This document shows positions 26,617 to 35,988 of a DNA stretch of 64,000 bases, in pieces; position 1 is the first letter of the stretch; each line of letters begins with the position of its first letter. The DNA is taken from the NCBI RefSeq assembly GCF_016623495.1, contig NZ_JAEHHL010000010.1, positions 62,001 to 126,000 on the forward strand. Direction: 5' to 3'. Under the pieces are notes generated by a model, which did no database searches, had not been told where the DNA came from, and saw nothing but the letters and a program-made list of their open reading frames with translations. Source of the stretch: Thermohalobaculum xanthum (GTDB taxonomy: Bacteria; Pseudomonadota; Alphaproteobacteria; Rhodobacterales; Rhodobacteraceae). The position numbers and the translations under genes are program-made.

Positions 26617-26778
26617 CCGATGGCATGATGCGAGGCCCCTTTATACACAAACCCCTTCGTGCTCGGAAAGCCTTTCGCGCGCCGGGCCGCACCGGGTAGC
26701 GTCTTGCCGGATACCTGGCGCGCCTTTAAGTCACGAACGGGCGCTGCGCCCGGGCACGAAGCGATCAAGGGAGCCGCG

Positions 26779-26982
26779 ATGCTGACCAAGGTCCTGTTCA
26801 CGGCTGGGATTGTGGTGGTCGTGCTCATCGTGGTGCCATGGCTGATGCGGGCCCGCGCGCAACGTCCCGGCCCGACGCCGCCGACGCGCGTCGAGGACCT
26901 CATCCGATGCCCGCGATGCGGGGTCTACCGGGGCAAGCACGACCCATGCGAGTGTGGCTTGCGCTCAACATCCCACCGGTGA
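26779..26982 (+). CDS. Small membrane-anchored zinc-ribbon protein (PP0621-like)
   Basis: This 67-residue protein has one N-terminal transmembrane helix (about residues 4-23), a short Pro-rich linker and a C-terminal CPRCG...CECG four-cysteine cluster that could bind zinc. The layout resembles the PP0621 family of uncharacterised membrane proteins. AAGGGAGC precedes the ATG. It lies 99 bases before the CaCA antiporter gene on the same strand, possibly co-transcribed. No function is assigned. Confidence 0.65.
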   Translation: MLTKVLFTAGIVVVVLIVVPWLMRARAQRPGPTPPTRVEDLIRCPRCGVYRGKHDPCECGLRSTSHR

Positions 26983-27081
26983 CTTCGCAACCCCCTTCCG
27001 AATGGGCTTTGCCGTGCTATATCGCGGACACCGACCGGCATGAGCCGGCGCCCGGTTCGCGACAAGGGAACCTTTAACCGC

Positions 27082-28035
27082 ATGGATTTCCTGCTGATCA
27101 TCGCCGGGCTCGTGCTGCTTCTGGCCGCCGGCGACGCATTGGTTCGGGGCGCTGTGGCTTTGAGCCTTCGGCTCGGCGTTCCGGCAGTGATCGTGGGAGC
27201 CACTGTCGTCGCATTCGGAACCTCGGCGCCCGAGTTGCTGATCTCGGTCCAGGCCGCGATCGAGGGCTCGCCAGGGATCGCGCTCGGCAACGTGGTGGGC
27301 TCGAACATCGCGAATGTCTGGCTCGTGCTCGGGCTGCCGGCGCTGATCACGCCGATTGCCGGCTGCGGGAAGGATGCACACCGCAATCTCTGGTTCATGC
27401 TGCTGTCGACCGCGATCTTCACGGTCCTGCTGCTGCCCGGGACAATCTGGTGGTGGGGTGGCCTGGTGCTGATCGGCGTGACCGCGCTCATGGTCGCCGA
27501 CTCGATCCGCCATTCAATGGAGATGCGCGCGATCAATGGCGAGGCATCCGAGGAGATCGCCGAACTCGAAGACGTCGACCCGGACATGCCCTCGTGGAAG
27601 ATCCTCGGCCTGATCACCGCATCGCTGATCGGCCTGCCACTGGGCGCGCAGCTCCTGATCGACGGCGCGCGCGGGATCGCAAGCGAGTTCGGCGTCTCGG
27701 AGACCGTGATCGGCCTGACCCTCGTCGCGCTGGGCACCTCGCTGCCGGAACTGGCGACCACCCTGATGGCGGCGATTCGCGCTCAAGCCGACGTCGCCAT
27801 CGGGAACGTCGTGGGCTCGAACATCTTTAACGTGACTTTCATCATCGGCGCCGCGGCACTGGTCGGGCCGATGGAGGTCCCCCACGAGATCTTGTGGCGC
27901 GACAACTGGATCATGGTTGCGGCGGCGCTGACACTGGCACCATTCGTGCTGACATGCCGGCGCATCTGCAGGGTCGCGGGAAGTATCTTCCTGCTGCTTT
28001 ACGGGGCCTTCTTGGTCTTCGCGGTGGTTGGCTGA
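27082..28035 (+). CDS. Calcium/sodium antiporter (CaCA family, YrbG-like)
   Basis: This 317-residue inner-membrane protein with about ten helices has the duplicated alpha repeats that define cation/Ca2+ exchangers: GTSAPELLIS...GNVVGSNIAN near residue 45 and GTSLPELATT...GNVVGSNIFN near residue 220. An acidic cytoplasmic loop (EIAELEDVDPDMP) separates the halves. The ATG at 27082 starts directly at the first helix. It would export Ca2+ or exchange Na+/K+. Confidence 0.92.
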   Translation: MDFLLIIAGLVLLLAAGDALVRGAVALSLRLGVPAVIVGATVVAFGTSAPELLISVQAAIEGSPGIALGNVVGSNIANVWLVLGLPALITPIAGCGKDAHRNLWFMLLSTAIFTVLLLPGTIWWWGGLVLIGVTALMVADSIRHSMEMRAINGEASEEIAELEDVDPDMPSWKILGLITASLIGLPLGAQLLIDGARGIASEFGVSETVIGLTLVALGTSLPELATTLMAAIRAQADVAIGNVVGSNIFNVTFIIGAAALVGPMEVPHEILWRDNWIMVAAALTLAPFVLTCRRICRVAGSIFLLLYGAFLVFAVVG

Positions 28036-28047
28036 GGAGAGGACGCG

Positions 28048-28839
28048 ATGACGGAACGCCGCCGCGCCGTGGTCACTGGCGGAGCGCATCGTCTGGGCCG
28101 GGCAATGGCGCTGGACCTCGCGTCGCGCGGCTGGGACGTCGCGATCCATTACTCGAGCTCGGAGGCCGGAGCGCGCGCCGTGGTGGCCGAGGCCGAAGCG
28201 CTGGGTGCCCGCGCGGCCAGTGTCCGCGCCGACCTGCTCCGCGAGGACGAAACGGCGACGATCATCGCAGAAGCCACCGAGGCGCTGGGCGGGCCGCTCA
28301 GCCTCCTGATCAACAACGCATCGATCTTCGAGAACGACCTCGTCGAGACAATGACCCGCGAGAGCTGGGATCGTTCGGTCGAGACGAACCTGCGCGCCGC
28401 GGTCAAGCTGACCCAGGACTTCGCGTCTCAGGCTCCGCGCGCCGAGATCGACGGTGCGGGCGAGCCGGTCGCCCGGGCATGCATCGTCAACATGATCGAC
28501 CAGCGTGTCTGGAAGCCGACGCCGTTCTTCCTCAGCTATTCGGTGGCGAAGGCGGGGTTGATGGCGTTCACGCGCACATCGGCACAAGCGCTCGCCCCGC
28601 ATATCCGCGTCAATGGCATCGGCCCCGGGCCAACGCTCAAGGGCACGCGCCAGTCGGACGAGCATTTCGCACGGCAGCGGGCCGCCTGTGTCCTGGGCCG
28701 CGGGGCCGACGCGGCGGACATCGTCCAGGCGCTGCGTTTCATTCTCGAGTGCAAGGCCCTGACCGGACAGATGCTCGCGATCGATGGCGGGCAACATCTC
28801 GCGTGGCAGACCCCGGACATCCTGATGGCCGACGAGTGA
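28048..28839 (+). CDS. SDR oxidoreductase, pteridine reductase/FolM-like
   Basis: This 263-residue short-chain dehydrogenase has the cofactor motif TGGAHRLGR, an Arg-containing variant (TGxxxRLG) characteristic of pteridine reductases and FolM, which favours NADPH. It also has NNASIFEND and the active-site pair in YSVAKAG. In context it starts 13 bases after the antiporter gene. A role in dihydrofolate or dihydromonapterin reduction is a family-level suggestion only. Confidence 0.8.
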   Translation: MTERRRAVVTGGAHRLGRAMALDLASRGWDVAIHYSSSEAGARAVVAEAEALGARAASVRADLLREDETATIIAEATEALGGPLSLLINNASIFENDLVETMTRESWDRSVETNLRAAVKLTQDFASQAPRAEIDGAGEPVARACIVNMIDQRVWKPTPFFLSYSVAKAGLMAFTRTSAQALAPHIRVNGIGPGPTLKGTRQSDEHFARQRAACVLGRGADAADIVQALRFILECKALTGQMLAIDGGQHLAWQTPDILMADE

Positions 28840-28899
28840 TTCGTGATGGCAGCGTGGCAGTGGGGCCACTTGTCCACCCCTTCGCGGGGGCCGTCGCAC

Positions 28900-29080
28900 C
28901 GCTGTTAAAATTCTTTAACAATCCCAAGGCGATGGCGGGGAAATTTATTTTCTCCTTTAAAAACAGTACATTAGAACGATGCCTATTTTTTGTGCAAGAT
29001 GAACAACGTCCCTCAGACTCCACGAAGAATCCGGTCCTGCCACTAGATACTGACAGAGTTATCCACACATTCGGGGGACT
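28900..29080. other. AT-rich intergenic island upstream of uvrC
   Basis: Between the SDR stop and uvrC the sequence turns abruptly AT-rich, with runs such as TTTATTTTCTCCTTTAAAAA and ATTTTTTG in an otherwise very GC-rich segment. It contains a TGTTAAA-ATTC-TTTAACA inverted repeat at 28903-28920 and a consensus DnaA box at 29059-29067. No coding signal was seen. It may be a promoter/regulatory region, a duplex-unwinding element or a remnant of acquired DNA. Confidence 0.6.
29059..29067 (+). promoter_or_regulatory. Consensus DnaA box
   Basis: TTATCCACA is an exact match to the strong DnaA box. A one-mismatch box, TCTTGCACA on the minus strand, lies near 28991-28999 in the same AT-rich gap. One exact 9-mer could arise by chance, so binding is unproven. 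Confidence 0.5.
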
Positions 29081-29131
29081 CATTCACGCTTGAATGACGA
29101 TCCCGTTACGGCTAGCCGAAAACCGATTCTC

Positions 29132-31021
29132 ATGACACCGAAGAACACAACGCACGCCGAAGCAGCCGAAACCGGGATCGAGACCGGTCCCGAGGTGATC
29201 CGACGGCACCTCGCGACGCTCGATGACCGCCCAGGGGTCTACCGCATGCTGTCGGCGCGATCCGAGGTTCTCTACGTCGGCAAGGCCCGCGCGTTGCGCC
29301 GGCGCGTCGCGTCCTACGCGAAGATGGGAGGCCACACCAACCGGATCGCGCGGATGATCTCCGAGACCGCGTCGATGGAGTTCATCACCACCGAGACCGA
29401 GACGGAGGCGCTGCTCCTCGAGGCCAATCTGATCAAGCAGCTCAAGCCGCGCTACAACGTGCTGCTGCGCGACGATAAGAGCTTCCCCTACATCCTGATC
29501 GAGGACGGCGCGTTTCCCCTGCTCACCAAGCATCGCGGCGCGCAGCGCGCGAAGGGGCACTACTTCGGACCGTTCGCCTCGGCCGGCGCCGTCAACCGTG
29601 CGCTCAACCAGATGGAGCGGGCGTTTCTTCTTCGGACCTGCTCGGACACGATGTTCCGCTCGCGCACGCGGCCGTGCCTTCTGTTCCAGATCAAGCGATG
29701 CTCGGGCCCCTGCACCGGCGAGATCTCGGCCGAGGATTACGCGCTTTTGGTTGAGGATGCGGTCGCCTTCCTGCGCGGCCGGACGACCCGCATCCAGGCC
29801 GAACTTGCCGAGCGCATGCGGACTGCCGCAGCAGACATGGACTTCGAGCGCGCCGCCATCTTCCGCGACCGGATCCGCGCGATGGCGCATGTCCAGGGTC
29901 ACCAGGGCATCAATCCGCGCCTCACTGCGGAAGCCGATGTCTTCGCCCTGCACCGGGAGGGCGGCCAGGCCTGCGTCCAGGTCTTCTTCTTCAGGAACCA
30001 CCAGAACTGGGGCAACCACGCGTTCTTCCCGAAGGTCTCGCCCGAGATGGATGATGCCGAGGTGATGGAAAGCTTCATCGGTCAATTCTACAGCGCCATG
30101 CGCGTGCCGCCGCGAATGGTCCTGATGAGCCACCCGGTCGAGAACGGAGACATGCTTTCAGGCGCGCTTCGCGCCCTCGCTGGGCGGCGGGTCGCCATGG
30201 CCGTGCCCCGCCGAGGCGAGAAGCGCGAGCTGGTCGATCACGCGCTCACGAATGCCCGCGAGGCGCTGGGACGCCGGATGGCCGAAACCGCGAGCCACGC
30301 ACGCAACCTCGAGGGCGTGGCCGAGGCCTTCGGATTGACCGCACCGCCGCAGCGGATCGAGGTCTATGACAACAGCCACCTCATGGGAACCGACGCCGTC
30401 GGCGCGATGATCGTGGCCGGCCCGGACGGCTTCGAGCGCGGCCAGTACCGAAAGTTCACGATCAAGGGCGGCGACCTCACGCCCGGCGACGATTTCGGGA
30501 TGATGCGCGAGGTCTTGACCCGCCGCTTCGGCAAACTCATGCGCGACGACCCCGAGCGGCAGACAGGCGCGTGGCCCGACCTCATCCTGATCGATGGCGG
30601 GCAAGGACAGGTCTCGGCCGCAGGCTCGGTGCTTGCCGATCTCGGCGTGATCGATGTCGCGCTTGTCGGCGTGGCGAAGGGCGTCGACCGCGACGCTGGC
30701 AAGGAAATCTTCCACGCACCCGGGCGCCGTCCTTTCGCATTGCCCTATCGAAGCGCGACGCTCTACTTCCTCCAGCGACTGCGCGACGAGGCGCACCGCT
30801 TCGCCATCGGCGCCCATCGCGCGAAACGCGCGAAGGCCACAACCCGGACGCCGCTCGACGACATCCCCGGCGTCGGGCCCGCGCGCAAGCGCGCGCTGCT
30901 GACGCATTTCGGCTCGGCAAAGGCCGTTTCCCGCGCCGGCCTGACGGATCTCAAGGCGGTCGAAGGTGTCTCCGACGCAATGGCCGAGACGATCTACGCC
31001 TTCTTCCATGGCGAGCGGTAG
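29132..31021 (+). CDS. uvrC: Excinuclease ABC subunit C
   Basis: UvrC makes the dual incisions in nucleotide excision repair. The 629-residue protein has an N-terminal GIY-YIG nuclease domain (PGVYRM...[21 protein letters not shown]), a UVR helical hairpin ([16 protein letters not shown]), a C-terminal RNase-H-like endonuclease ([28 protein letters not shown]) and helix-hairpin-helix motifs ([13 protein letters not shown]). The ATG at 29132 gives typical length; a TTG at 29090 is an alternative with a GGGGGA site. Confidence 0.95.
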   Translation: MTPKNTTHAEAAETGIETGPEVIRRHLATLDDRPGVYRMLSARSEVLYVGKARALRRRVASYAKMGGHTNRIARMISETASMEFITTETETEALLLEANLIKQLKPRYNVLLRDDKSFPYILIEDGAFPLLTKHRGAQRAKGHYFGPFASAGAVNRALNQMERAFLLRTCSDTMFRSRTRPCLLFQIKRCSGPCTGEISAEDYALLVEDAVAFLRGRTTRIQAELAERMRTAAADMDFERAAIFRDRIRAMAHVQGHQGINPRLTAEADVFALHREGGQACVQVFFFRNHQNWGNHAFFPKVSPEMDDAEVMESFIGQFYSAMRVPPRMVLMSHPVENGDMLSGALRALAGRRVAMAVPRRGEKRELVDHALTNAREALGRRMAETASHARNLEGVAEAFGLTAPPQRIEVYDNSHLMGTDAVGAMIVAGPDGFERGQYRKFTIKGGDLTPGDDFGMMREVLTRRFGKLMRDDPERQTGAWPDLILIDGGQGQVSAAGSVLADLGVIDVALVGVAKGVDRDAGKEIFHAPGRRPFALPYRSATLYFLQRLRDEAHRFAIGAHRAKRAKATTRTPLDDIPGVGPARKRALLTHFGSAKAVSRAGLTDLKAVEGVSDAMAETIYAFFHGER

Positions 31022-31077
31022 AGGACCGCCTCCAAGCCCCCCTTGCCAACTGCCCCGCCGCCCGATACCCCGCTTGG

Positions 31078-31737
31078 ATGCGCTGGACCGTACCGAACCT
31101 GCTTACCGTCTCCCGCGTCCTCGCGGCGCCAGGCGTGCTTTTCGCCTTCCTGCTCCTCGATTCGCCCTATGCGGACTGGATCGCGCTGGTTCTGTTCGTC
31201 AGTGCCGCGATCACCGACTATTTCGACGGCTGGCTGGCGAGGCTGTGGCGACAGGAAAGCGCGTTCGGCAAGATGCTCGACCCGATTGCAGACAAGCTCA
31301 TGGTGGCAATCGGGTTGCTCGTGCTCGCGACTTTCTCGGTGGGCGCCACGCCGCTCTACCTGATCCCGGCGAGCGTGATCCTCACGCGCGAGATCCTGGT
31401 CTCCGGCCTCCGGGAGTTCCTCGGCGAGGTCAAGCTTCACGTCACGCTGATCGCGAAATGGAAGACCACCGCGCAACTGGTCGCGATCGGCGTCCTGCTG
31501 TCGGCCGTGCCGCTCGCGCATCTCACGGGTGCCGAGCCGCGACCGGCGCGGCCCAGCGCCCTTGTCGAACCCATCGGAACCGCGATCGCCTGGGGCGGAC
31601 CCACCGCGCTGCCGGTCTGGAACTGGGTCGTGATTTCAGGGCTCTCCCTGCTCTGGATCGCGGCCGGGCTGACAGTGCTGTCGGGCTGGGATTATTTCCG
31701 CAAGGCGATGCCCTATATTCAGCATCGGGAGAAATGA
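31078..31737 (+). CDS. pgsA: CDP-diacylglycerol-glycerol-3-phosphate 3-phosphatidyltransferase
   Basis: PgsA makes phosphatidylglycerol phosphate from CDP-diacylglycerol. The 219-residue membrane protein has the start MRWTVPNLLTVSR and the complete CDP-alcohol phosphotransferase signature from DYFDGWLAR to GKMLDPIADK at about residues 47-73, with four to five further helices. An insert near residues 150-170 (GAEPRPARPS) is longer than in E. coli. It is followed directly by moaD, as in many alphaproteobacteria. Confidence 0.95.
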   Translation: MRWTVPNLLTVSRVLAAPGVLFAFLLLDSPYADWIALVLFVSAAITDYFDGWLARLWRQESAFGKMLDPIADKLMVAIGLLVLATFSVGATPLYLIPASVILTREILVSGLREFLGEVKLHVTLIAKWKTTAQLVAIGVLLSAVPLAHLTGAEPRPARPSALVEPIGTAIAWGGPTALPVWNWVVISGLSLLWIAAGLTVLSGWDYFRKAMPYIQHREK

Positions 31738-31739
31738 CG

Positions 31740-31988
31740 ATGCAGGTTCTCTACTTTGCGTGGATGCGCGAGCGCGTCGGAGCCGCCTCGGAGGAGATCG
31801 ACCCCGAGGGCGCAAAGACGGCTCGAGAACTCGTCGAGCGGCTGTGCGCGCGTGACGAGCGCTATGCTCTGGCCTTCTCGGAACTCGCGTCGGTCCGCGT
31901 GGCGGTCGACCAGGAGATGGCCGATCTCGATGCCTCGATTGCCGGGGCCCGCGAGATCGCATTCTTCCCCCCGGTGACGGGAGGCTGA
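31740..31988 (+). CDS. moaD: Molybdopterin synthase sulfur carrier subunit
   Basis: This 82-residue ubiquitin-like sulfur carrier ends in the required Gly-Gly (PPVTGG), the site of thiocarboxylation. It begins MQVLYFAWMRERVG. GGGAGAA sits seven bases before the ATG at 31740 and only one base before an ATG at 31734, so 31740 is preferred. With MoaE, encoded two bases later, it forms molybdopterin synthase. Confidence 0.95.
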   Translation: MQVLYFAWMRERVGAASEEIDPEGAKTARELVERLCARDERYALAFSELASVRVAVDQEMADLDASIAGAREIAFFPPVTGG

Positions 31989-31990
31989 GC

Positions 31991-32473
31991 ATGGCTGACG
32001 CCGGCGGCATTCCCACCCACGTTTCCGTCCAGCCCGACGATTTCGACATCGGCGAGGAGATCGAGCGCCTCGCCCGCGGAAATCGGGACATCGGCGCCGT
32101 CGTCAGCTTCACCGGGCTCGTTCGCGAGATGACGACGGATGGCGAGATCTCGGCGATGGAGCTCGAGCATTGGCCGGGGATGACCGAAAAGGCGCTGAGC
32201 GACATCGCGCGCGAAGCAACGGCGCGCTGGCCGCTCGATGGTGTCAGGATCATTCATCGCCATGGCAAGCTCGAGCCCGGCGACAAGATCGTGCTTGTCC
32301 TTACGGCCAGCCGACACCGCGCCGCAGCATTCGAGGCCGCGGAGTTCCTGATGGACTACCTCAAGACGCGCGCGCCGTTCTGGAAGAAGGAGCATTCCGC
32401 GCGCGGCGGCCGATGGGTCGATGCACGCGAGTGCGACGATGCCGCCGCCGATCGGTGGTCAGGCCAGGACTGA
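31991..32473 (+). CDS. moaE: Molybdopterin synthase catalytic subunit
   Basis: MoaE uses MoaD thiocarboxylate to convert cyclic pyranopterin monophosphate to molybdopterin. The 160-residue protein shows DIGAVVSFTGLVRE, MELEHWPGMTEKAL, IIHRHGKLEPGDKIVLV, SRHRAAAFEAAEFLMDYLKTRAPFWKKE and a variable charged tail. It is the last gene of the uvrC-pgsA-moaD-moaE unit and is convergent with the next gene. Confidence 0.96.
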   Translation: MADAGGIPTHVSVQPDDFDIGEEIERLARGNRDIGAVVSFTGLVREMTTDGEISAMELEHWPGMTEKALSDIAREATARWPLDGVRIIHRHGKLEPGDKIVLVLTASRHRAAAFEAAEFLMDYLKTRAPFWKKEHSARGGRWVDARECDDAAADRWSGQD

Positions 32474-32475
32474 CG

Positions 32476-33120
32476 TCAGCTTCCCTCGCCGTCCGTTTCG
32501 GACTCGCTCGGCTTTCTGGCAGACCTGCTCCGTCGTCCGGTGGACGATGATCCTGTCGGCGCTGGTTTCTTTCGCGTCGAGGACTTCCGCCGCGATCTCG
32601 TCTGCGGCTTTGGCGGCTCCGACGTGTCTGTTTTCGGTGCGGACTGCAGTGCGCTCGCCCCCTGCGCCTCTGAAGGCGTGGTCGCGGCCTTTGTGGGCGC
32701 TGACAGGGTATCCTGCGCTTCCGCCAGACGGGCTTCGAGCTCTTCCACCCTTGCGCGCGCCGCGCGGAGCTCGGTCATCGATGCGTCGCGGTCGGCCGTT
32801 ACCTCGGCGAGCGCCCGTTCCAGTTCGGCCTCGCGCCGCGCCGCGGCAGAATTGAGCCGCGCCTCCTGCTGCGAAGACGACCGCTGCAGCTCGGAGTTTT
32901 GTGCATCCAAAGCGGCTTCGGCAGCGATCCGCGCCTCGATCGCTGCATCCCGCGCCTCCTCGGCTTCGTGCAGCCGCTTCGAGAGCACGGCAATACGCCC
33001 CGCATGCGATGTCGGTACCGGCGCAAGCCTTCGCCACAGGACGTGCAGAAGCCATCCCAACAGGATCGCCCCGGCGAGCGTGACGCCAATGGCAATTTCC
33101 AGCTCGGCGCGGTCGAACAT
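32476..33120 (-). CDS. Unknown membrane-anchored coiled-coil protein
   Basis: This 214-residue protein is of unrecognised family. It has one N-terminal transmembrane helix (about residues 10-30), a long Ala/Glu/Arg-rich coiled coil (about 40-140) and a disordered Ser/Pro/Lys/Arg-rich C-terminus with KKPAP- and RRSRSARK-like basic clusters. It follows the OmpA/BON gene by four bases on the same strand, so the two are very likely co-expressed. A structural or division/envelope role is possible but not shown. Confidence 0.7.
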   Translation of the reverse strand: MFDRAELEIAIGVTLAGAILLGWLLHVLWRRLAPVPTSHAGRIAVLSKRLHEAEEARDAAIEARIAAEAALDAQNSELQRSSSQQEARLNSAAARREAELERALAEVTADRDASMTELRAARARVEELEARLAEAQDTLSAPTKAATTPSEAQGASALQSAPKTDTSEPPKPQTRSRRKSSTRKKPAPTGSSSTGRRSRSARKPSESETDGEGS

Positions 33121-33124
33121 TGCT

Positions 33125-34948
33125 CTACTCCTTCAGCTTGAAGGCGATGCGGCGATTGCGGGCGCGGCCCTCGGGCGTGTCGTTTGTCGCGATGGGATCG
33201 TGCTCGCCGTATCCCTTCGCGTCGAGACGATGAATGCGGATGCCTTCGTCCACCAGCGCGTCCAGCACGGCTTCCGCGCGGCTTTCGCTCAGCTGCTCGT
33301 TGAGTTCCTCGCGCCCCTGGTTGTCGGTGTGTCCGCCGATCTCGACGGCAACCTCGGGGCAGCGCCGAAGGATCGAAGCGAGGGCGCGAATATCGTCGCG
33401 ACTGCCACTGTCGATGCGCGCGCTCCCGGGATCGAACAGGACACCGCGTTTCATGACCGCGCGGTTCAGCTCGGCGACGCAGCGGTCGGGATCGAGTGGA
33501 AGCGCCCTGATCATGCTGGGCAGATCCACCCGAAACTGCGTTCGCAGCGGGATGGTCTCCGGCATGCGTTCGGCAATTCGGTCATGGAGTTCCCGCGCGG
33601 CGCGGGCACCCGGAAGCTTCGCGGTGAGTATCAGGCCACGGGCCGTCAACTCCGCGGTCCCGCGAAACTCGGTGAGGGCCTCGAGCGCGGCGAGTGCGGC
33701 CTCCTGCCACCCTGCCGGCGGAGTGACATCAGCGGCCCGCAGGTCCGACTCGACCGCATCGCGCCCAAGGCGCGACGACGCGACCGACGAGAGCGCGGTC
33801 GCCGCGACCGCATCCTCGACGCGCCCCTCCAGCGTGAGGCGCTCCCCGAGCCGCGTCAGCCGCATCCAGTAGCTTTCCTTCTCACGCGCGGCGCGCTCGG
33901 TCTCATGTCCCGCCGCGACCGCCCCGGAAAGGTCGAAACCCGGTGGAAGGTCGATCGAAAGGCTGGCGAGCGCCGCCTCGAACCTCTCGGTGCTGGTCGG
34001 CGGCAGGGCATCGAGCGTCACCGAGCGGTAGGTCACTTCCACGCGCCCCGCCGGCAGCGCGGCAAGGGCGCCGAGAGCGGCGCGAACCGCACTAACCCAT
34101 TCGCCATGGGGGCCGCCAAGTCCCGCGGGGCACCGTGCAGGTCCCCCGGCGATCTGCATCTCCTTGCGAATGGTGTCGATTTCCACCGCCTCGGCCTCGG
34201 TCCGGGCCGAGCAGACGACAAGCGTCATCACGCCATCCCGTGATTTCTCCGTCACGAAGGAGAAGGGCGTGATCACCCGGCCGGGAACCCTGATCGCCGT
34301 GACGAGCTTGATATCAGGTCCGGCCAGCTTGAGAAGCTCGGTCTCCATCGCATCGCGTGCCTCGAGGTCGGCCGCGACCCCTTCGACGAAGACACTGCCC
34401 GGCGTCACGCGAACGAATGCACGCGGCATCATGTCGATCACGGCGAGGGCAACCGCGATCTCGCCGCCCCAGCCTGCCGGCGGTCGCGCCGCGTCGATCC
34501 CGGTCAAATCGTCGATCTCGAGTTTCTGGTCGACCTTCCGGACCTGCGCGATCAGCGCATTGCGCATCTGCTCGTCATGAACCCGGCCCATGAGCGTGAG
34601 CGCATTGTCATCGAGGTGAAATTCCAGCTCGATCGGCTCGCGGCGCTCGGGCGGCGCGAGCCGCGCGGTCGTCCCGTCGATCACGCGCCCGAGGCGCGCA
34701 AGCGATCTGCTCGCCTCGACGGCGAGCGCCTGCGAGTCGACATCTGGCGCATCGCCAGACAGCTCTACAATGAGGCCATCGACCGCGACGCGCGCCCAGT
34801 CGAGCCCCAGAACGTCAAGCCCGTTCTCGACACGCGCGCCAAGCATCGCCTCGATCGCGACGGCGCCGCGCGCGCTGAGGTCCCGGATGCCCAAGGCGAC
34901 CAGCAGGGCGACCAAGGCGAACATCGAAAATCGCAGAACTGGTGTCAT
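33125..34948 (-). CDS. OmpA-family protein with BON-like repeats
   Basis: This 607-residue protein has an N-terminal hydrophobic signal/anchor (about 7-22) and a long middle region with BON-like alpha/beta repeats (for example ELEFHLDDNALTLMGRVHD and RVEVTYRSVTLDAL). The C-terminal OmpA domain has RGVLFDPGSARID, EIGGHTDNQGREELNEQLSESRAEAV and GYGEHDPIATNDTPEGRARNRRI. The OmpA domain should bind peptidoglycan. The ATG at 34948 removes a 70-residue spurious extension. It is followed at once by the coiled-coil gene. Large OmpA proteins of this sort occur in Rhodobacterales; their function is unclear. Confidence 0.85.
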   Translation of the reverse strand: MTPVLRFSMFALVALLVALGIRDLSARGAVAIEAMLGARVENGLDVLGLDWARVAVDGLIVELSGDAPDVDSQALAVEASRSLARLGRVIDGTTARLAPPERREPIELEFHLDDNALTLMGRVHDEQMRNALIAQVRKVDQKLEIDDLTGIDAARPPAGWGGEIAVALAVIDMMPRAFVRVTPGSVFVEGVAADLEARDAMETELLKLAGPDIKLVTAIRVPGRVITPFSFVTEKSRDGVMTLVVCSARTEAEAVEIDTIRKEMQIAGGPARCPAGLGGPHGEWVSAVRAALGALAALPAGRVEVTYRSVTLDALPPTSTERFEAALASLSIDLPPGFDLSGAVAAGHETERAAREKESYWMRLTRLGERLTLEGRVEDAVAATALSSVASSRLGRDAVESDLRAADVTPPAGWQEAALAALEALTEFRGTAELTARGLILTAKLPGARAARELHDRIAERMPETIPLRTQFRVDLPSMIRALPLDPDRCVAELNRAVMKRGVLFDPGSARIDSGSRDDIRALASILRRCPEVAVEIGGHTDNQGREELNEQLSESRAEAVLDALVDEGIRIHRLDAKGYGEHDPIATNDTPEGRARNRRIAFKLKE

Positions 34949-35175
34949 GCGTCCAAATCTTGGGCGCGACCATCGTGGGTCTCGACCTGCAATTCGCGGT
35001 GGAGATCCGTCACGACCGCGTGGTCGCCATCGCGCGCTGGTGTCGCATGCCCCGCTCAATCGCGCAAGCCGCCGTCTGGGTACTGGCATGTCGGCCCCTG
35101 CAATGCGAGAACGGTCGCCGTTCTGCCCCGCGCGTGGCGAACGCATCCCTGAAGCCATAGCCGGGAGCCATGGTC

Positions 35176-35982
35176 ATGAGCTCGACACCTTCGGTCACCG
35201 CCGCACGACCCGACACGCCGCGACCGGCGCGGTTCGCGCGCGTGATCGCGCATCGCGGTGCCAGCGGCGCGGCGCCCGAGAACACGCTCGCCGCGTTCCG
35301 CCTCGCCGCCAGCCAGGGCGCGCGCGCCGTCGAGTTCGACGTCTCGCTTCTTGGCGACGGGACGGCGGTCATCTTTCACGACGAGACCCTTGATCGCTGC
35401 ACCAACCGGACGGGGGCGCTCTCGGCCATCGGGCGGCATAACCTTGCCAACATCGACGCAGGGTCGTGGTTCAGTCCGGAGTTCGCGGGAGAGCCGCTGC
35501 CCACACTTGACGCGGCGCTCGAACTGATCGGCGCTCTGGGTCTGTCAGCCAATCTGGAGATGAAAGCGCATGGCGCCGCGCCCGGGCCTTTGGCGCGCGC
35601 GGTCGTTGACGCACTGGACCGGCATGCCTGGACGCGGCAGCGTCTGACCGTTTCGAGCTTCGATCACGACGAGTTGCAGGAACTGCGCGGTCTCTCCGCC
35701 GATGTCCCGGTCGCGGTGCTCTACGAGGAGCCGACAAGAGACTGGCGCGGGTTTCTCGCCGACCTCGATGCCGAGGCGATCCATCTCCATCACACCGCGC
35801 TCGACGGCGCGCTGATCCATGCCGCAGGCGATGATGGACGCTCGGTCCGCGTCTACACCGTAAACGACCCCGCGATGGTGAGCGCGTTCCGTGACGCGGG
35901 GCTCGAAGGTTTGTTCACCGACCATCCCCCGCGCTTTCTGAGCCAGAGAGACTGGGCGTCGTGGGACCGGGCTGCGGGCTGA
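35176..35982 (+). CDS. Glycerophosphodiester phosphodiesterase
   Basis: This GDPD-family TIM barrel of about 268 residues hydrolyses glycerophosphodiesters to glycerol-3-phosphate and an alcohol. Signature elements are VIAHRGASGAAPENTLAAF (catalytic His and Glu-Asn), VEFDVSLLGDGTAVIFHDETLDR, NLEMKAHG, SSFDHDEL and VRVYTVNDP. GGGAG lies eight bases before the ATG at 35176; an ATG at 35170 is also in frame. It is probably cytoplasmic and UgpQ-like. Confidence 0.9.
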   Translation: MSSTPSVTAARPDTPRPARFARVIAHRGASGAAPENTLAAFRLAASQGARAVEFDVSLLGDGTAVIFHDETLDRCTNRTGALSAIGRHNLANIDAGSWFSPEFAGEPLPTLDAALELIGALGLSANLEMKAHGAAPGPLARAVVDALDRHAWTRQRLTVSSFDHDELQELRGLSADVPVAVLYEEPTRDWRGFLADLDAEAIHLHHTALDGALIHAAGDDGRSVRVYTVNDPAMVSAFRDAGLEGLFTDHPPRFLSQRDWASWDRAAG

Positions 35983-35988
35983 ACTTCG

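Noticed and set aside
28906-28919. TTAA-N6-TTAAC resembling a CtrA box in the AT-rich island
   Set aside because: The spacer is six bases, not seven, so it does not fit the CtrA consensus; it is better described as an inverted repeat.
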